A DNA stretch of 64,000 bases from Streptomyces griseoviridis (GTDB taxonomy: Bacteria > Actinomycetota > Actinomycetes > Streptomycetales > Streptomycetaceae), in assembly GCF_005222485.1 (NCBI RefSeq), contig NZ_CP029078.1, positions 5,235,501 through 5,299,500 on the forward strand, given 5' to 3'. The notes under the pieces were generated by a model that saw nothing but the letters and a program-made list of their open reading frames with translations, was not told the DNA's origin and ran no database searches. This document shows positions 49,322 to 64,000 of the stretch, piece after piece. The position numbers and the translations under genes were made by a program. Within the stretch, counting starts at the first letter, position 1. Each line of letters opens with the position of its first letter.

Positions 49322-50047
49322 GTGAGCAAGCGCAGCAAGTCTCTCCGCGCTGCGGACGCCAAGATCGACCGGGAGAAGCTCTACGCCCCGCTCGAGGCCG
49401 TCCGTCTCGCCAAGGAGACCTCCACGACCAAGTTCGACGGCACCGTCGAGGTCGCCTTCCGCCTGGGTGTCGACCCGCGCAAGGCCGACCAGATGGTCCG
49501 TGGCACCGTGAACCTGCCGCACGGCACCGGCAAGACCGCCCGGGTCCTGGTCTTCGCGACCGGTGACCGTGCTGCCGCCGCGGAAGCCGCGGGCGCCGAC
49601 ATCGTCGGCTCCGACGAACTGATCGACGAGGTCGCGAAGGGCCGTCTGGACTTCGACGCCGTCGTCGCCACCCCGGACCTCATGGGCAAGGTCGGCCGCC
49701 TCGGCCGCGTGCTCGGTCCGCGTGGCCTCATGCCGAACCCGAAGACCGGCACCGTGACCCCGGACGTGGCCAAGGCCGTGACCGAGATCAAGGGCGGCAA
49801 GATCGAGTTCCGCGTCGACAAGCACTCGAACCTGCACTTCATCATCGGCAAGGCGTCCTTCGACGACACCAAGCTGGTGGAGAACTACGGCGCCGCGCTG
49901 GAGGAAGTCCTCCGTCTGAAGCCGTCGGCCGCCAAGGGTCGCTACATCAAGAAGGCCTCCCTCGCCACCACGATGGGCCCCGGCATTCCGCTCGACCCGA
50001 ACCGCACCCGCAACCTCCTCGTCGAGGAGGACCCGGCCGCCGTCTGA
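49322..50047 (+). CDS. rplA: 50S ribosomal protein L1
   Basis: A 241-residue L1-stalk protein with [19 protein letters not shown], the L1 signature [23 protein letters not shown] (about 122-144) and [23 protein letters not shown] start with AGGAGA upstream. Free L1 can repress its own mRNA in other bacteria; no clear mimic site was identified here. Confidence 0.98.
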   Translation: MSKRSKSLRAADAKIDREKLYAPLEAVRLAKETSTTKFDGTVEVAFRLGVDPRKADQMVRGTVNLPHGTGKTARVLVFATGDRAAAAEAAGADIVGSDELIDEVAKGRLDFDAVVATPDLMGKVGRLGRVLGPRGLMPNPKTGTVTPDVAKAVTEIKGGKIEFRVDKHSNLHFIIGKASFDDTKLVENYGAALEEVLRLKPSAAKGRYIKKASLATTMGPGIPLDPNRTRNLLVEEDPAAV

Positions 50048-50093
50048 GCCCTCCGCTCAGCCCGGTAGCCGCGTCAGGGACGCGACATCGCGA

Positions 50094-50130
50094 GGCGGGC
50101 CCCGCACCTTTCGACGGTGCGGGGCCCGCC
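50094..50130 (+). terminator. Terminator after rplA
   Basis: GGCGGGCCCCGCACC pairs perfectly with GGTGCGGGGCCCGCC (15 bp) around a 7-nt loop, followed by TTCG. Confidence 0.9.
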
Positions 50131-50199
50131 TTCGTCGTGTCCCGGTGTCCGTGCCCTGAGTTACCGTCGGGGCACAGCGACCGCACAGGGGTGGGACGA

Positions 50200-51057
50200 A
50201 TGAACAGCACGAGGCTGCGCAGGTCCGCCCTGGGCACGGCGGTGGCGGTCGCCCTCACCGGGGCGGTCGCCTGCACATCGACCGACGACGCCCCCGACCG
50301 CCCGGACGGCGTCCGCAGCGCGCCGCCCGCGCTCATCGACGCGCTGCGCAGGGCCGACCGCGCCACCGACGCCGCCGACTCCGTCAGGGTCGAGTCCACG
50401 ACGACCATCGGCTCCCAGATGTCCCTGCGGGCCGCCGGCACCCTCGGCTGGGCCGACGACGTCACCGGCGCCCTCACCCTCACCTACACCGGCGGCACGG
50501 CCCTGGAGACCATGCGCCGGCTCGGCAGCACGTCGATGCGGACGCGGTACCTGCCCGACGCCTACTACGCGCGGATGGGCGACACCTTCGCCGCGCAGAC
50601 CGGCGGCAGGCACTGGATCCGCTACGGGTACGCCGACCTCGACGGCCTCGACCAGGTCCGCAGCACCACCCCCAACCAGTCGGTGAAGCTGCTGCTGGCC
50701 GCGGGGGACCTGCGCAGGGTCGGCGCCGAGCGGGTCCGCGGGGTCGACACCACGCACTACACCGGCACCGTGGCCACCGCCGACCTGACCGGCGACGCCA
50801 CCCGCCTCGGCGCCCGCGAGCTGGCCGCGCTGCGCGAGCAGCTCACCCGGGCCGGGGTCACGTCCGAACGCGTCGACATCTGGGTCGACGGCCGGGACCT
50901 GCTGGTCAAGAAGGCCGAGAAGGGCTCCACCCTGACCGGCGGGTACAGCCAGACCGCCCACTACCGCGACTACGGCGTGCGCGTCTCCGTCGCCAGACCG
51001 CCGGCCGCCGACACCGCGGACTACAAGACCCTGATGGACCATCAGGACGGCCGGTGA
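50200..51057 (+). CDS. Putative lipoprotein (LppX/LprAFG-like)
   Basis: A 285-residue exported lipoprotein. Basic N-terminus, hydrophobic core and lipobox LTGAVAC with Cys at residue 25. The mature part has repeated Thr-rich strands (VRVESTTTIGSQMSLRAAGTLGW, VDTTHYTGTVATADL) typical of LolA/LppX-type half-barrels that bind lipids. GGGTGGGACGA precedes the ATG. Its place between rplA and rplJ is a common Streptomyces insertion in the ribosomal cluster. Role unknown. Confidence 0.85.
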   Translation: MNSTRLRRSALGTAVAVALTGAVACTSTDDAPDRPDGVRSAPPALIDALRRADRATDAADSVRVESTTTIGSQMSLRAAGTLGWADDVTGALTLTYTGGTALETMRRLGSTSMRTRYLPDAYYARMGDTFAAQTGGRHWIRYGYADLDGLDQVRSTTPNQSVKLLLAAGDLRRVGAERVRGVDTTHYTGTVATADLTGDATRLGARELAALREQLTRAGVTSERVDIWVDGRDLLVKKAEKGSTLTGGYSQTAHYRDYGVRVSVARPPAADTADYKTLMDHQDGR

Positions 51058-51132
51058 GGGCGCCGCCCGCGGGCTGAGCGGTCCCTCCGCGCGCCGCCGG
51101 GGCGGCCGGCCGGGCGCCGTCACGGAGCGGAT

Positions 51133-51162
51133 TTGCCTGCCGGTGGCGGCTTCGCGTATGTT
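51133..51162 (+). promoter_or_regulatory. rplJ-rplL promoter
   Basis: TTGCCT and TATGTT are 18 bp apart, starting a 230-nt leader before rplJ. Confidence 0.65.
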
Positions 51163-51169
51163 TCTGAGG

Positions 51170-51390
51170 AAGCCAAAGACCGCTGGTCGTTGCCGTGCAC
51201 TCGCAAGAGGGTGCGGTGGCCGAAGGATCCGCTGAACCGCGGACGACCCGCGCAGGTGTTGTGGATGTGCTCCCGGAGGTCGCTGCTCGCGCGGCGAACG
51301 ACCGGTCGAGCTACGCCCCGAGCGCCTGCGCCGGGGCGTTTCGTTTTGCCGGCTCCTTTCCGAGCGGTCCTCATCACCCGGAAGGAGGCC
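51170..51390 (+). promoter_or_regulatory. L10 leader region of rplJ
   Basis: The 5' leader is rich in paired segments and contains a hairpin ACGCCCCG/CGGGGCGT at 51313-51339 followed by TTTCGTTTT, a terminator-like element ahead of the RBS at about 51382. L10 leaders bind the L10-L7/L12 complex for autoregulation in many bacteria. Assignment here is by position and structure, not by a covariance search. Confidence 0.6.
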
Positions 51391-51398
51391 GACGCTCT

Positions 51399-51929
51399 AT
51401 GGCAAGGCCCGACAAGGCTGCCGCGGTGGCCGAGCTCGCGGACCAGTTCCGCAGCTCGAACGCCGCCGTGCTGACCGAGTACCGGGGTCTCACCGTGGCG
51501 CAGCTCAAGACGCTGCGCCGTTCGCTCGGTGACGACGCCCAGTACGCCGTGGTGAAGAACACGCTGACCAAGATTGCGGCCAACGAGGCCGGGATCTCGA
51601 CGCTCGACGACCTGTTCAACGGTCCGACGGCGGTCGCCTTCATCACCGGTGACCCGGTGACGTCGGCGAAGGGTCTTCGTGACTTCGCCAAGGACAACCC
51701 GAACCTCGTCATCAAGGGCGGTGTCCTTGACGGCAAGGCGCTCTCCGCCGACGAGATCAAGAAGCTCGCGGACCTCGAGTCCCGCGAGGTTCTGCTCGCC
51801 AAGCTGGCGGGTGCCTTCAAGGGCAAGCAGACCCAGGCTGCGCAGCTCTTCCAGGCGCTTCCCTCGAAGCTCGTCCGCACCGTGGACGCGCTCCGTGCCA
51901 AGCAGGACGAGCAGGGCGGTGCCGAGTAA
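51399..51929 (+). CDS. rplJ: 50S ribosomal protein L10
   Basis: A 176-residue protein that anchors L7/L12 to the ribosomal stalk. The family opening [20 protein letters not shown] and [20 protein letters not shown] are clear, as is [21 protein letters not shown] precedes the ATG at 51399. It is co-transcribed with rplL 150 bp downstream. Confidence 0.98.
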   Translation: MARPDKAAAVAELADQFRSSNAAVLTEYRGLTVAQLKTLRRSLGDDAQYAVVKNTLTKIAANEAGISTLDDLFNGPTAVAFITGDPVTSAKGLRDFAKDNPNLVIKGGVLDGKALSADEIKKLADLESREVLLAKLAGAFKGKQTQAAQLFQALPSKLVRTVDALRAKQDEQGGAE

Positions 51930-52079
51930 TTCGGCTCGCGAAATGACCGCGGCCTGACGGGCGCAAGCCCCCGGGGACACGGTCGTAGCGGGCCGAACGT
52001 CTACGCAGTAACGCCGCAAGGCGTACGCCCGCCAGACATGTACACACGGCACCTGCCGAATGAATGAAGGGAAGCCATC

Positions 52080-52457
52080 ATGGCTCTCACCCAGGACGAA
52101 CTGCTCGCCGAGTTCGAGGGCATGACCCTCATCCAGCTCTCCGAGTTCGTGAAGGCGTTCGAGGAGAAGTTCGACGTCACCGCCGCCGCCGCGGTCGCCG
52201 CTGCCCCGGCCGGCCCCGCCGCCGCCGTCGAGGCCGCTGAGGAGCAGGACGAGTTCGACGTCATCCTCACCGGTGCCGGCGACAAGAAGATCCAGGTCAT
52301 CAAGGTCGTGCGTGAGCTGACCTCGCTGGGTCTGAAGGAGGCCAAGGACCTCGTGGACGGCGCCCCGAAGCCCGTTCTCGAGAAGGTCGCCAAGGAGGCC
52401 GCGGAGAAGGCCGCCGAGTCCCTCAAGGGCGCCGGCGCCTCCGTCGAGGTCAAGTAA
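52080..52457 (+). CDS. rplL: 50S ribosomal protein L7/L12
   Basis: A 125-residue acidic stalk protein: N-terminal dimerisation domain ([22 protein letters not shown]), an Ala-rich hinge and a C-terminal factor-binding domain ([31 protein letters not shown]). GAAGG precedes the ATG. Two hairpins follow. Confidence 0.98.
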   Translation: MALTQDELLAEFEGMTLIQLSEFVKAFEEKFDVTAAAAVAAAPAGPAAAVEAAEEQDEFDVILTGAGDKKIQVIKVVRELTSLGLKEAKDLVDGAPKPVLEKVAKEAAEKAAESLKGAGASVEVK

Positions 52458-52459
52458 CA

Positions 52460-52509
52460 CCTCTCGGGTCCGCACCGGACCCACGCGTGCCGCGGCACGG
52501 TCCGAGAGG
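52460..52509 (+). terminator. Hairpin immediately after rplL
   Basis: CCTCTCGG pairs with CCGAGAGG around a structured 34-nt interior, right after the rplL stop; it may be a processing site or part of a terminator. Confidence 0.5.
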
Positions 52510-52531
52510 GCTGTAACGCGGACGCCGCGAG

Positions 52532-52562
52532 GAGCGATCATCCATCCGGGTGGTCGCTCTTT
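52532..52562 (+). terminator. Terminator after rplL
   Basis: GAGCGATCA pairs with TGGTCGCTC (one G-T) and is followed by TTTCG. Confidence 0.7.
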
Positions 52563-52823
52563 CGCGTTCCTGGAGGCGCGGCCACGGTTGCCTTGCGGCC
52601 CTCCACCCGGGGGGTATGGTGATCTTCGTCGTGTCTCCGGACACCCCTGGTTCGGGCAGGGGGGCCTTGACGAACCGCACGCAGCGCGCAATTCTCAGGA
52701 CGCGTCGTCACAACGATCCGAATCCGAGGCATGGATCGGCGACGAAGAGGGCAGTATCAACGTGCGTTGAGGGCGACTATGCCGAGGGCGTTGAGGACAA
52801 CGAGGGTCACAGAAAATCGGGGC

Positions 52824-52852
52824 TGGACATCAGTGTGCCGAGTGGCTACACT
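52824..52852 (+). promoter_or_regulatory. rpoBC promoter
   Basis: TGGACA and TACACT are 17 bp apart, about 160 nt before the rpoB TTG. The 558-bp rplL-rpoB space otherwise holds terminators and a leader with no gene. Confidence 0.7.
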
Positions 52853-53015
52853 GTCCCTTTGCGCTGCCTGTTAGCTGTCCCCTGCCCGTCACCAGGGGCA
52901 TTCCCTCACTTCAGCACCGACAGCCGAACGTCCCTGATCAGGGATGCCCGGCTCTGTGCGCCAGTGGGGGGCCGGTACGCGCGTAGTGAGTCCGAGCCCT
53001 CGGAAGGACCCCCTC

Positions 53016-56501
<3,486 letters not shown>

Positions 56502-56595
56502 CGGGAGTCCGGAGACCTTCGCCCAGAAGGTCTCCGGCCCCAGGACCCCCGTTTCAGACCCCAAGACTTACAACCCTGAGAGGGATTGACGCATA

Positions 56596-60495
<3,900 letters not shown>

Positions 60496-60513
60496 GCGGG
60501 TCGCTTGAGTTGA

Positions 60514-60542
60514 GGGGCGGTCACCTTCCGGGGTGGCCGCCC
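60514..60542 (+). terminator. Terminator after rpoC
   Basis: GGGCGGTCACC pairs with GGGTGGCCGCCC (one G-T) around a short loop, 18 nt after the stop. Confidence 0.8.
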
Positions 60543-60634
60543 TTCGGCGTTCGCGCACCGATCCCGGCAGTCCGGGAACCGATGCCGAAACCGGTGCGTT
60601 GGAGGATGATGGAGACACTCCGACGCCCTGGGGG

Positions 60635-61147
60635 ATGGTGCCCGTGTCTTTTCCGACGCCCTGGCAGGCGCAGGCCGCGCCGTCCATGCTCGCCTCGCAC
60701 GCCGACCGGGAGCGCGCCGTCGACGTGCTCAGAGCGGGGTACGGGGAGGGCCGGCTGGAGAAGCCGGAGTTCGACCGTCGGGTGGCGCGGGCGTACGCGG
60801 CCCGCACGGTGGGGGAGCTGGCCCTGCTGGTGGCGGACCTGCCGTCGGGCCCGGTACCGCAGCAGACGGCCATGGGGCCCGTTCCCGGGACCTTCCTGCC
60901 GGCGCCGCCGCGGCCGACGAACGGCAAGGCGGTGGGCGCGGTGGTCTGCGGCGGGCTCACGCTGATCACGGGCGGGATCACCGCGATCCCCGCGATCGTC
61001 CTCGGCCACTCGGCCCGTGCCGAGATCCGGCGGACCGGGGAGGGCGGGGACGGGCTGGCGATGACCGGTCTGGTGCTCGGCTGGGTGTCGGTGGTGGGGT
61101 GGGTGCTGCTGATGGCGGCGCTGCTGCTGGTGGTCATGGCGCACTGA
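60635..61147 (+). CDS. DUF1707 and DUF4190 membrane protein
   Basis: A 170-residue protein. A DUF1707 domain (ASHADRERAVDVLRAGYGEGRLEKPEFDRRVARAYAARTVGELALLVADLP, about 17-68) is followed by a linker and a DUF4190 two-helix membrane domain (GAVVCGGLTLITGGITAIPAIVLGHSARAEIR, GLVLGWVSVVGWVLLMAALLLVVMA). Function unknown. The ATG at 60635 follows GGGGG; an in-frame ATG at 60533 would start inside the rpoC terminator. It lies in the spacer between rpoC and rpsL, as in other Streptomyces by memory. Confidence 0.85.
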   Translation: MVPVSFPTPWQAQAAPSMLASHADRERAVDVLRAGYGEGRLEKPEFDRRVARAYAARTVGELALLVADLPSGPVPQQTAMGPVPGTFLPAPPRPTNGKAVGAVVCGGLTLITGGITAIPAIVLGHSARAEIRRTGEGGDGLAMTGLVLGWVSVVGWVLLMAALLLVVMAH

Positions 61148-61257
61148 GGCGGGCGGCGGCCCGGAGTCCGGGGGGTCGGTGCCCTCGATCTCAAGATCGT
61201 CCGGGGTGGGCGGACTTGACATGAACCGCAGGTCGATGCGGGCGCGGTCCATTTGTT

Positions 61258-61286
61258 TTGACCGCAGCGAATGAGGTAGGTACGCT
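61258..61286 (+). promoter_or_regulatory. str operon (rpsL) promoter
   Basis: TTGACC and TACGCT are exactly 17 bp apart, giving a leader of roughly 185 nt before rpsL. The 332-bp space contains no gene. Confidence 0.8.
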
Positions 61287-61479
61287 CAGACCTTGTGCCT
61301 GGGGTGTGCCCTGGCTCTTGTGCGTGCCTTCAACCGCACGACGAGCTGTGCGCGGCCACCGTGATCTGTGCCCCTTCCGCTTCACGGCGGAGGTTCGCCG
61401 GATTCGACACACCCGACCGCGTGGGTCGGTGACGTTCCAGGTTAGCTTTACCAATCGGCACACAGAAACCGGAGAAGTA

Positions 61480-61851
61480 GTGCCTACGATCCAGCAGCTG
61501 GTCCGGAAGGGCCGGCAGGACAAGGTCGAGAAGAACAAGACGCCCGCACTCGAGGGTTCCCCTCAGCGTCGTGGCGTCTGCACGCGTGTGTTCACGACCA
61601 CCCCGAAGAAGCCGAACTCGGCCCTGCGTAAGGTCGCGCGTGTGCGTCTGACCAGCGGGATCGAGGTCACCGCTTACATTCCGGGTGAGGGACACAACCT
61701 GCAGGAGCACTCGATCGTGCTCGTGCGCGGCGGCCGTGTGAAGGACCTGCCGGGTGTTCGCTACAAGATCATCCGCGGCTCGCTCGACACCCAGGGTGTC
61801 AAGAACCGCAAGCAGGCCCGCAGCCGCTACGGCGCCAAGAAGGAGAAGTAA
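61480..61851 (+). CDS. rpsL: 30S ribosomal protein S12
   Basis: A 123-residue decoding-site protein. [19 protein letters not shown] has wild-type K43, and [15 protein letters not shown] has wild-type K88, so the common streptomycin-resistance changes are absent. GTG at 61480 follows GGAGA. First gene of the str operon; 2 nt before rpsG. Confidence 0.98.
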   Translation: MPTIQQLVRKGRQDKVEKNKTPALEGSPQRRGVCTRVFTTTPKKPNSALRKVARVRLTSGIEVTAYIPGEGHNLQEHSIVLVRGGRVKDLPGVRYKIIRGSLDTQGVKNRKQARSRYGAKKEK

Positions 61852-61853
61852 GA

Positions 61854-62324
61854 ATGCCTCGTAAGGGCCCCGCCCCGAAGCGCCCGGTCATCATCGACCC
61901 GGTCTACGGTTCTCCTCTGGTGACCTCCCTCATCAACAAGGTGCTGCTGAACGGCAAGCGCTCCACCGCCGAGCGCATCGTCTACGGCGCCATGGAGGGT
62001 CTGCGTGAGAAGACGGGCAACGACCCGATCATCACGCTGAAGCGCGCGCTCGAGAACATCAAGCCGACCCTCGAGGTCAAGTCCCGCCGTGTCGGTGGCG
62101 CGACGTACCAGGTTCCGATCGAGGTCAAGCCCGGTCGTGCCAACACCCTGGCGCTGCGCTGGCTGGTCGGCTACTCCCGCGCCCGTCGCGAGAAGACCAT
62201 GACCGAGCGTCTGCTCAACGAGCTTCTGGACGCTTCGAACGGCCTCGGTGCGGCCGTCAAGAAGCGCGAGGACACGCACAAGATGGCCGAGTCCAACAAG
62301 GCCTTCGCGCACTACCGCTGGTAG
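61854..62324 (+). CDS. rpsG: 30S ribosomal protein S7
   Basis: A 156-residue primary 16S rRNA-binding protein: [46 protein letters not shown], then [32 protein letters not shown] core and the ending [19 protein letters not shown] lies in the rpsL 3' end. Second gene of the str operon. Confidence 0.98.
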   Translation: MPRKGPAPKRPVIIDPVYGSPLVTSLINKVLLNGKRSTAERIVYGAMEGLREKTGNDPIITLKRALENIKPTLEVKSRRVGGATYQVPIEVKPGRANTLALRWLVGYSRARREKTMTERLLNELLDASNGLGAAVKKREDTHKMAESNKAFAHYRW

Positions 62325-62363
62325 TCGCTACCCACATCGAGACCGAGAGAAGACCGAAGCCTT

Positions 62364-64000
62364 ATGGCTACCACTTCACTTGACCTGGCCAAGGTCCGCA
62401 ACATCGGGATCATGGCCCACATCGACGCGGGCAAGACGACCACCACCGAGCGGATCCTGTTCTACACCGGCGTCTCCTACAAGATCGGTGAGGTCCACGA
62501 CGGCGCCGCCACGATGGACTGGATGGAGCAGGAGCAGGAGCGTGGCATCACGATCACCTCTGCTGCCACCACCTGTCACTGGCCGCTCGAGGACAACGAC
62601 TACACGATCAACATCATCGACACCCCGGGCCACGTCGACTTCACGGTCGAGGTGGAGCGCTCGCTGCGCGTCCTCGACGGTGCCGTCACGGTGTTCGACG
62701 GTGTCGCCGGTGTCGAGCCGCAGTCCGAGACGGTGTGGCGTCAGGCCGACCGTTACGGCGTGCCGCGCATCTGCTTCGTGAACAAGCTGGACCGCACCGG
62801 CGCCGAGTTCCACCGCTGTGTCGACATGATCAAGGACCGGCTCGGTGCCGTCCCGATCGTCATGCAGCTGCCGATCGGTGCCGAGGCCGACTTCAAGGGC
62901 GTCGTGGACCTGGTCCGCATGAAGGCGCTCGTGTGGTCCGCGGAGGCCGCGAAGGGCGAGATGTACGACGTCGTCGACATCCCGGCCACGCACACCGAGG
63001 CCGCCGAGGAGTACCGCGGCAAGCTGGTCGAGACCGTCGCGGAGAACGACGACGAGATCATGGAGCTGTTCCTGGAGGGCCAGGAGCCCACCGAGGAGCA
63101 GCTGTACGCCGCGGTCCGTCGCATCACCATCGCGTCCGGCAAGTCCCAGGGCACCACGGTCACCCCGGTGTTCTGCGGCACCGCGTTCAAGAACAAGGGC
63201 GTCCAGCCCCTGCTCGACGCGGTCGTGCGCTACCTGCCGACCCCGCTCGACGTCGAGGCCATCGAGGGCCACGACGTCAAGGACCCCGAGGTCGTCGTCA
63301 CGCGCAAGCCGTCGGACGAGGAGCCGCTCTCCGCGCTCGCGTTCAAGATCATGAGCGACCCGCACCTCGGCAAGCTCACCTTCGTCCGGATCTACTCCGG
63401 TCGCCTCCAGTCCGGCACCGCGGTGCTGAACTCGGTCAAGGGCAAGAAGGAGCGCATCGGCAAGATCTACCGCATGCACGCGAACAAGCGTGAGGAGATC
63501 GAGTCGGTGGGCGCCGGTGACATCGTCGCCGTCATGGGCCTGAAGCAGACCACCACCGGTGAGACGCTGTCCGACGACAAGAACCCGGTGATCCTGGAGT
63601 CCATGGACTTCCCGGCGCCGGTCATCCAGGTCGCCATCGAGCCCAAGTCCAAGGGTGACCAGGAGAAGCTGGGTGTCGCCATCCAGCGTCTCGCGGAGGA
63701 GGACCCCTCCTTCCAGGTCCACTCGGACGAGGAGACCGGCCAGACCATCATCGGCGGTATGGGCGAGCTGCACCTCGAGGTGCTGGTCGACCGGATGCGC
63801 CGTGAGTTCAAGGTCGAGGCCAACGTCGGCAAGCCGCAGGTCGCGTACCGCGAGACGATCCGCAAGGCCGTTGAGCGCGTGGACTACACCCACAAGAAGC
63901 AGACCGGTGGTACCGGTCAGTTCGCCAAGGTGCAGATCGCGATCGAGCCCATCACCGAGAGCGACGGGCCGGCGTACGAGTTCGTGAACAAGGTGACCGG
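62364..64000 (+). CDS. fusA: Elongation factor G, 3' end missing
   Basis: The first about 545 residues of EF-G; the reading frame runs off the right edge. G1 AHIDAGKTT (about 18-26), G3 DTPGH (about 88-92) and G4 NKLD (about 142-145) are present, followed by domain II and the start of domains III-IV ([19 protein letters not shown]). It drives ribosome translocation. The ATG follows a short 39-nt gap after rpsG. Part of the str operon; tuf1 is expected downstream outside the window. Confidence 0.97.
   Translation, partial: MATTSLDLAKVRNIGIMAHIDAGKTTTTERILFYTGVSYKIGEVHDGAATMDWMEQEQERGITITSAATTCHWPLEDNDYTINIIDTPGHVDFTVEVERSLRVLDGAVTVFDGVAGVEPQSETVWRQADRYGVPRICFVNKLDRTGAEFHRCVDMIKDRLGAVPIVMQLPIGAEADFKGVVDLVRMKALVWSAEAAKGEMYDVVDIPATHTEAAEEYRGKLVETVAENDDEIMELFLEGQEPTEEQLYAAVRRITIASGKSQGTTVTPVFCGTAFKNKGVQPLLDAVVRYLPTPLDVEAIEGHDVKDPEVVVTRKPSDEEPLSALAFKIMSDPHLGKLTFVRIYSGRLQSGTAVLNSVKGKKERIGKIYRMHANKREEIESVGAGDIVAVMGLKQTTTGETLSDDKNPVILESMDFPAPVIQVAIEPKSKGDQEKLGVAIQRLAEEDPSFQVHSDEETGQTIIGGMGELHLEVLVDRMRREFKVEANVGKPQVAYRETIRKAVERVDYTHKKQTGGTGQFAKVQIAIEPITESDGPAYEFVNKVT

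Noticed and set aside
61600..61780. Possible streptomycin-resistance change in RpsL
   Set aside because: K43 and K88 are both wild type.

Overview
The window is a high-GC actinobacterial chromosome segment, almost certainly Streptomyces. The reasons are the very high GC content, frequent GTG starts, a RpoB of 1161 residues with a TTG start, an acidic N-terminal extension on NusG, and a gene order that I recall as matching the S. coelicolor SCO4583-SCO4661 region. This is sequence reading plus memory of synteny; no search was run.

Layout. 0-4.4 kb: the 3' end of a polyprenyl diphosphate synthase (menaquinone side chain), then a LolA-like exported protein with an ABC exporter. 4.4-12.2 kb: single metabolic or accessory genes (FMN reductase, a degenerate P-loop protein divergent from a Pro-rich TPR protein, a secreted M28 aminopeptidase, a VOC protein, RarD, and a QorB/HxlR redox pair). 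12.3-15.3 kb: korAB, a 2-oxoacid:ferredoxin oxidoreductase. 15.5-19.3 kb: one response regulator and two paralogous histidine kinases. 19.5-30.5 kb: a translationally coupled ten-gene complex I operon, nuoABCHIJKLMN, with no nuoD, nuoE, nuoF or nuoG. 30.7-34.0 kb: htpX, yccF, an SMI1/KNR4 gene, a GlsB-type gene and yajQ. 34.2-38.3 kb: tRNA-Tyr (the SLP1-type attachment locus, apparently vacant) followed by variable genes. 38.5-42.5 kb: tRNA-Thr, tRNA-Met, rpmG, hadA/hadB-like genes and a TetR/MFS efflux pair. 42.6-46.8 kb: murB, a frameshifted SDR gene, add and an aspartate-type aminotransferase. 47-64 kb: tRNA-Trp and the transcription/translation block secE-nusG-rplK-rplA, a lipoprotein gene, rplJ-rplL, rpoB-rpoC, a DUF1707 gene, rpsL-rpsG-fusA (fusA cut by the window end).

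The right half is conserved core. The most interesting part is 12-30 kb. A ferredoxin-reducing enzyme, a duplicated-kinase two-component system and a complex I lacking both its NADH module and NuoD lie next to each other, and the NuoB, NuoC and NuoJ proteins carry long low-complexity C-terminal tails. A ferredoxin-linked (or otherwise non-NADH) respiratory module is a testable inference. The window is also rich in short tandem repeats and strong hairpins between genes.
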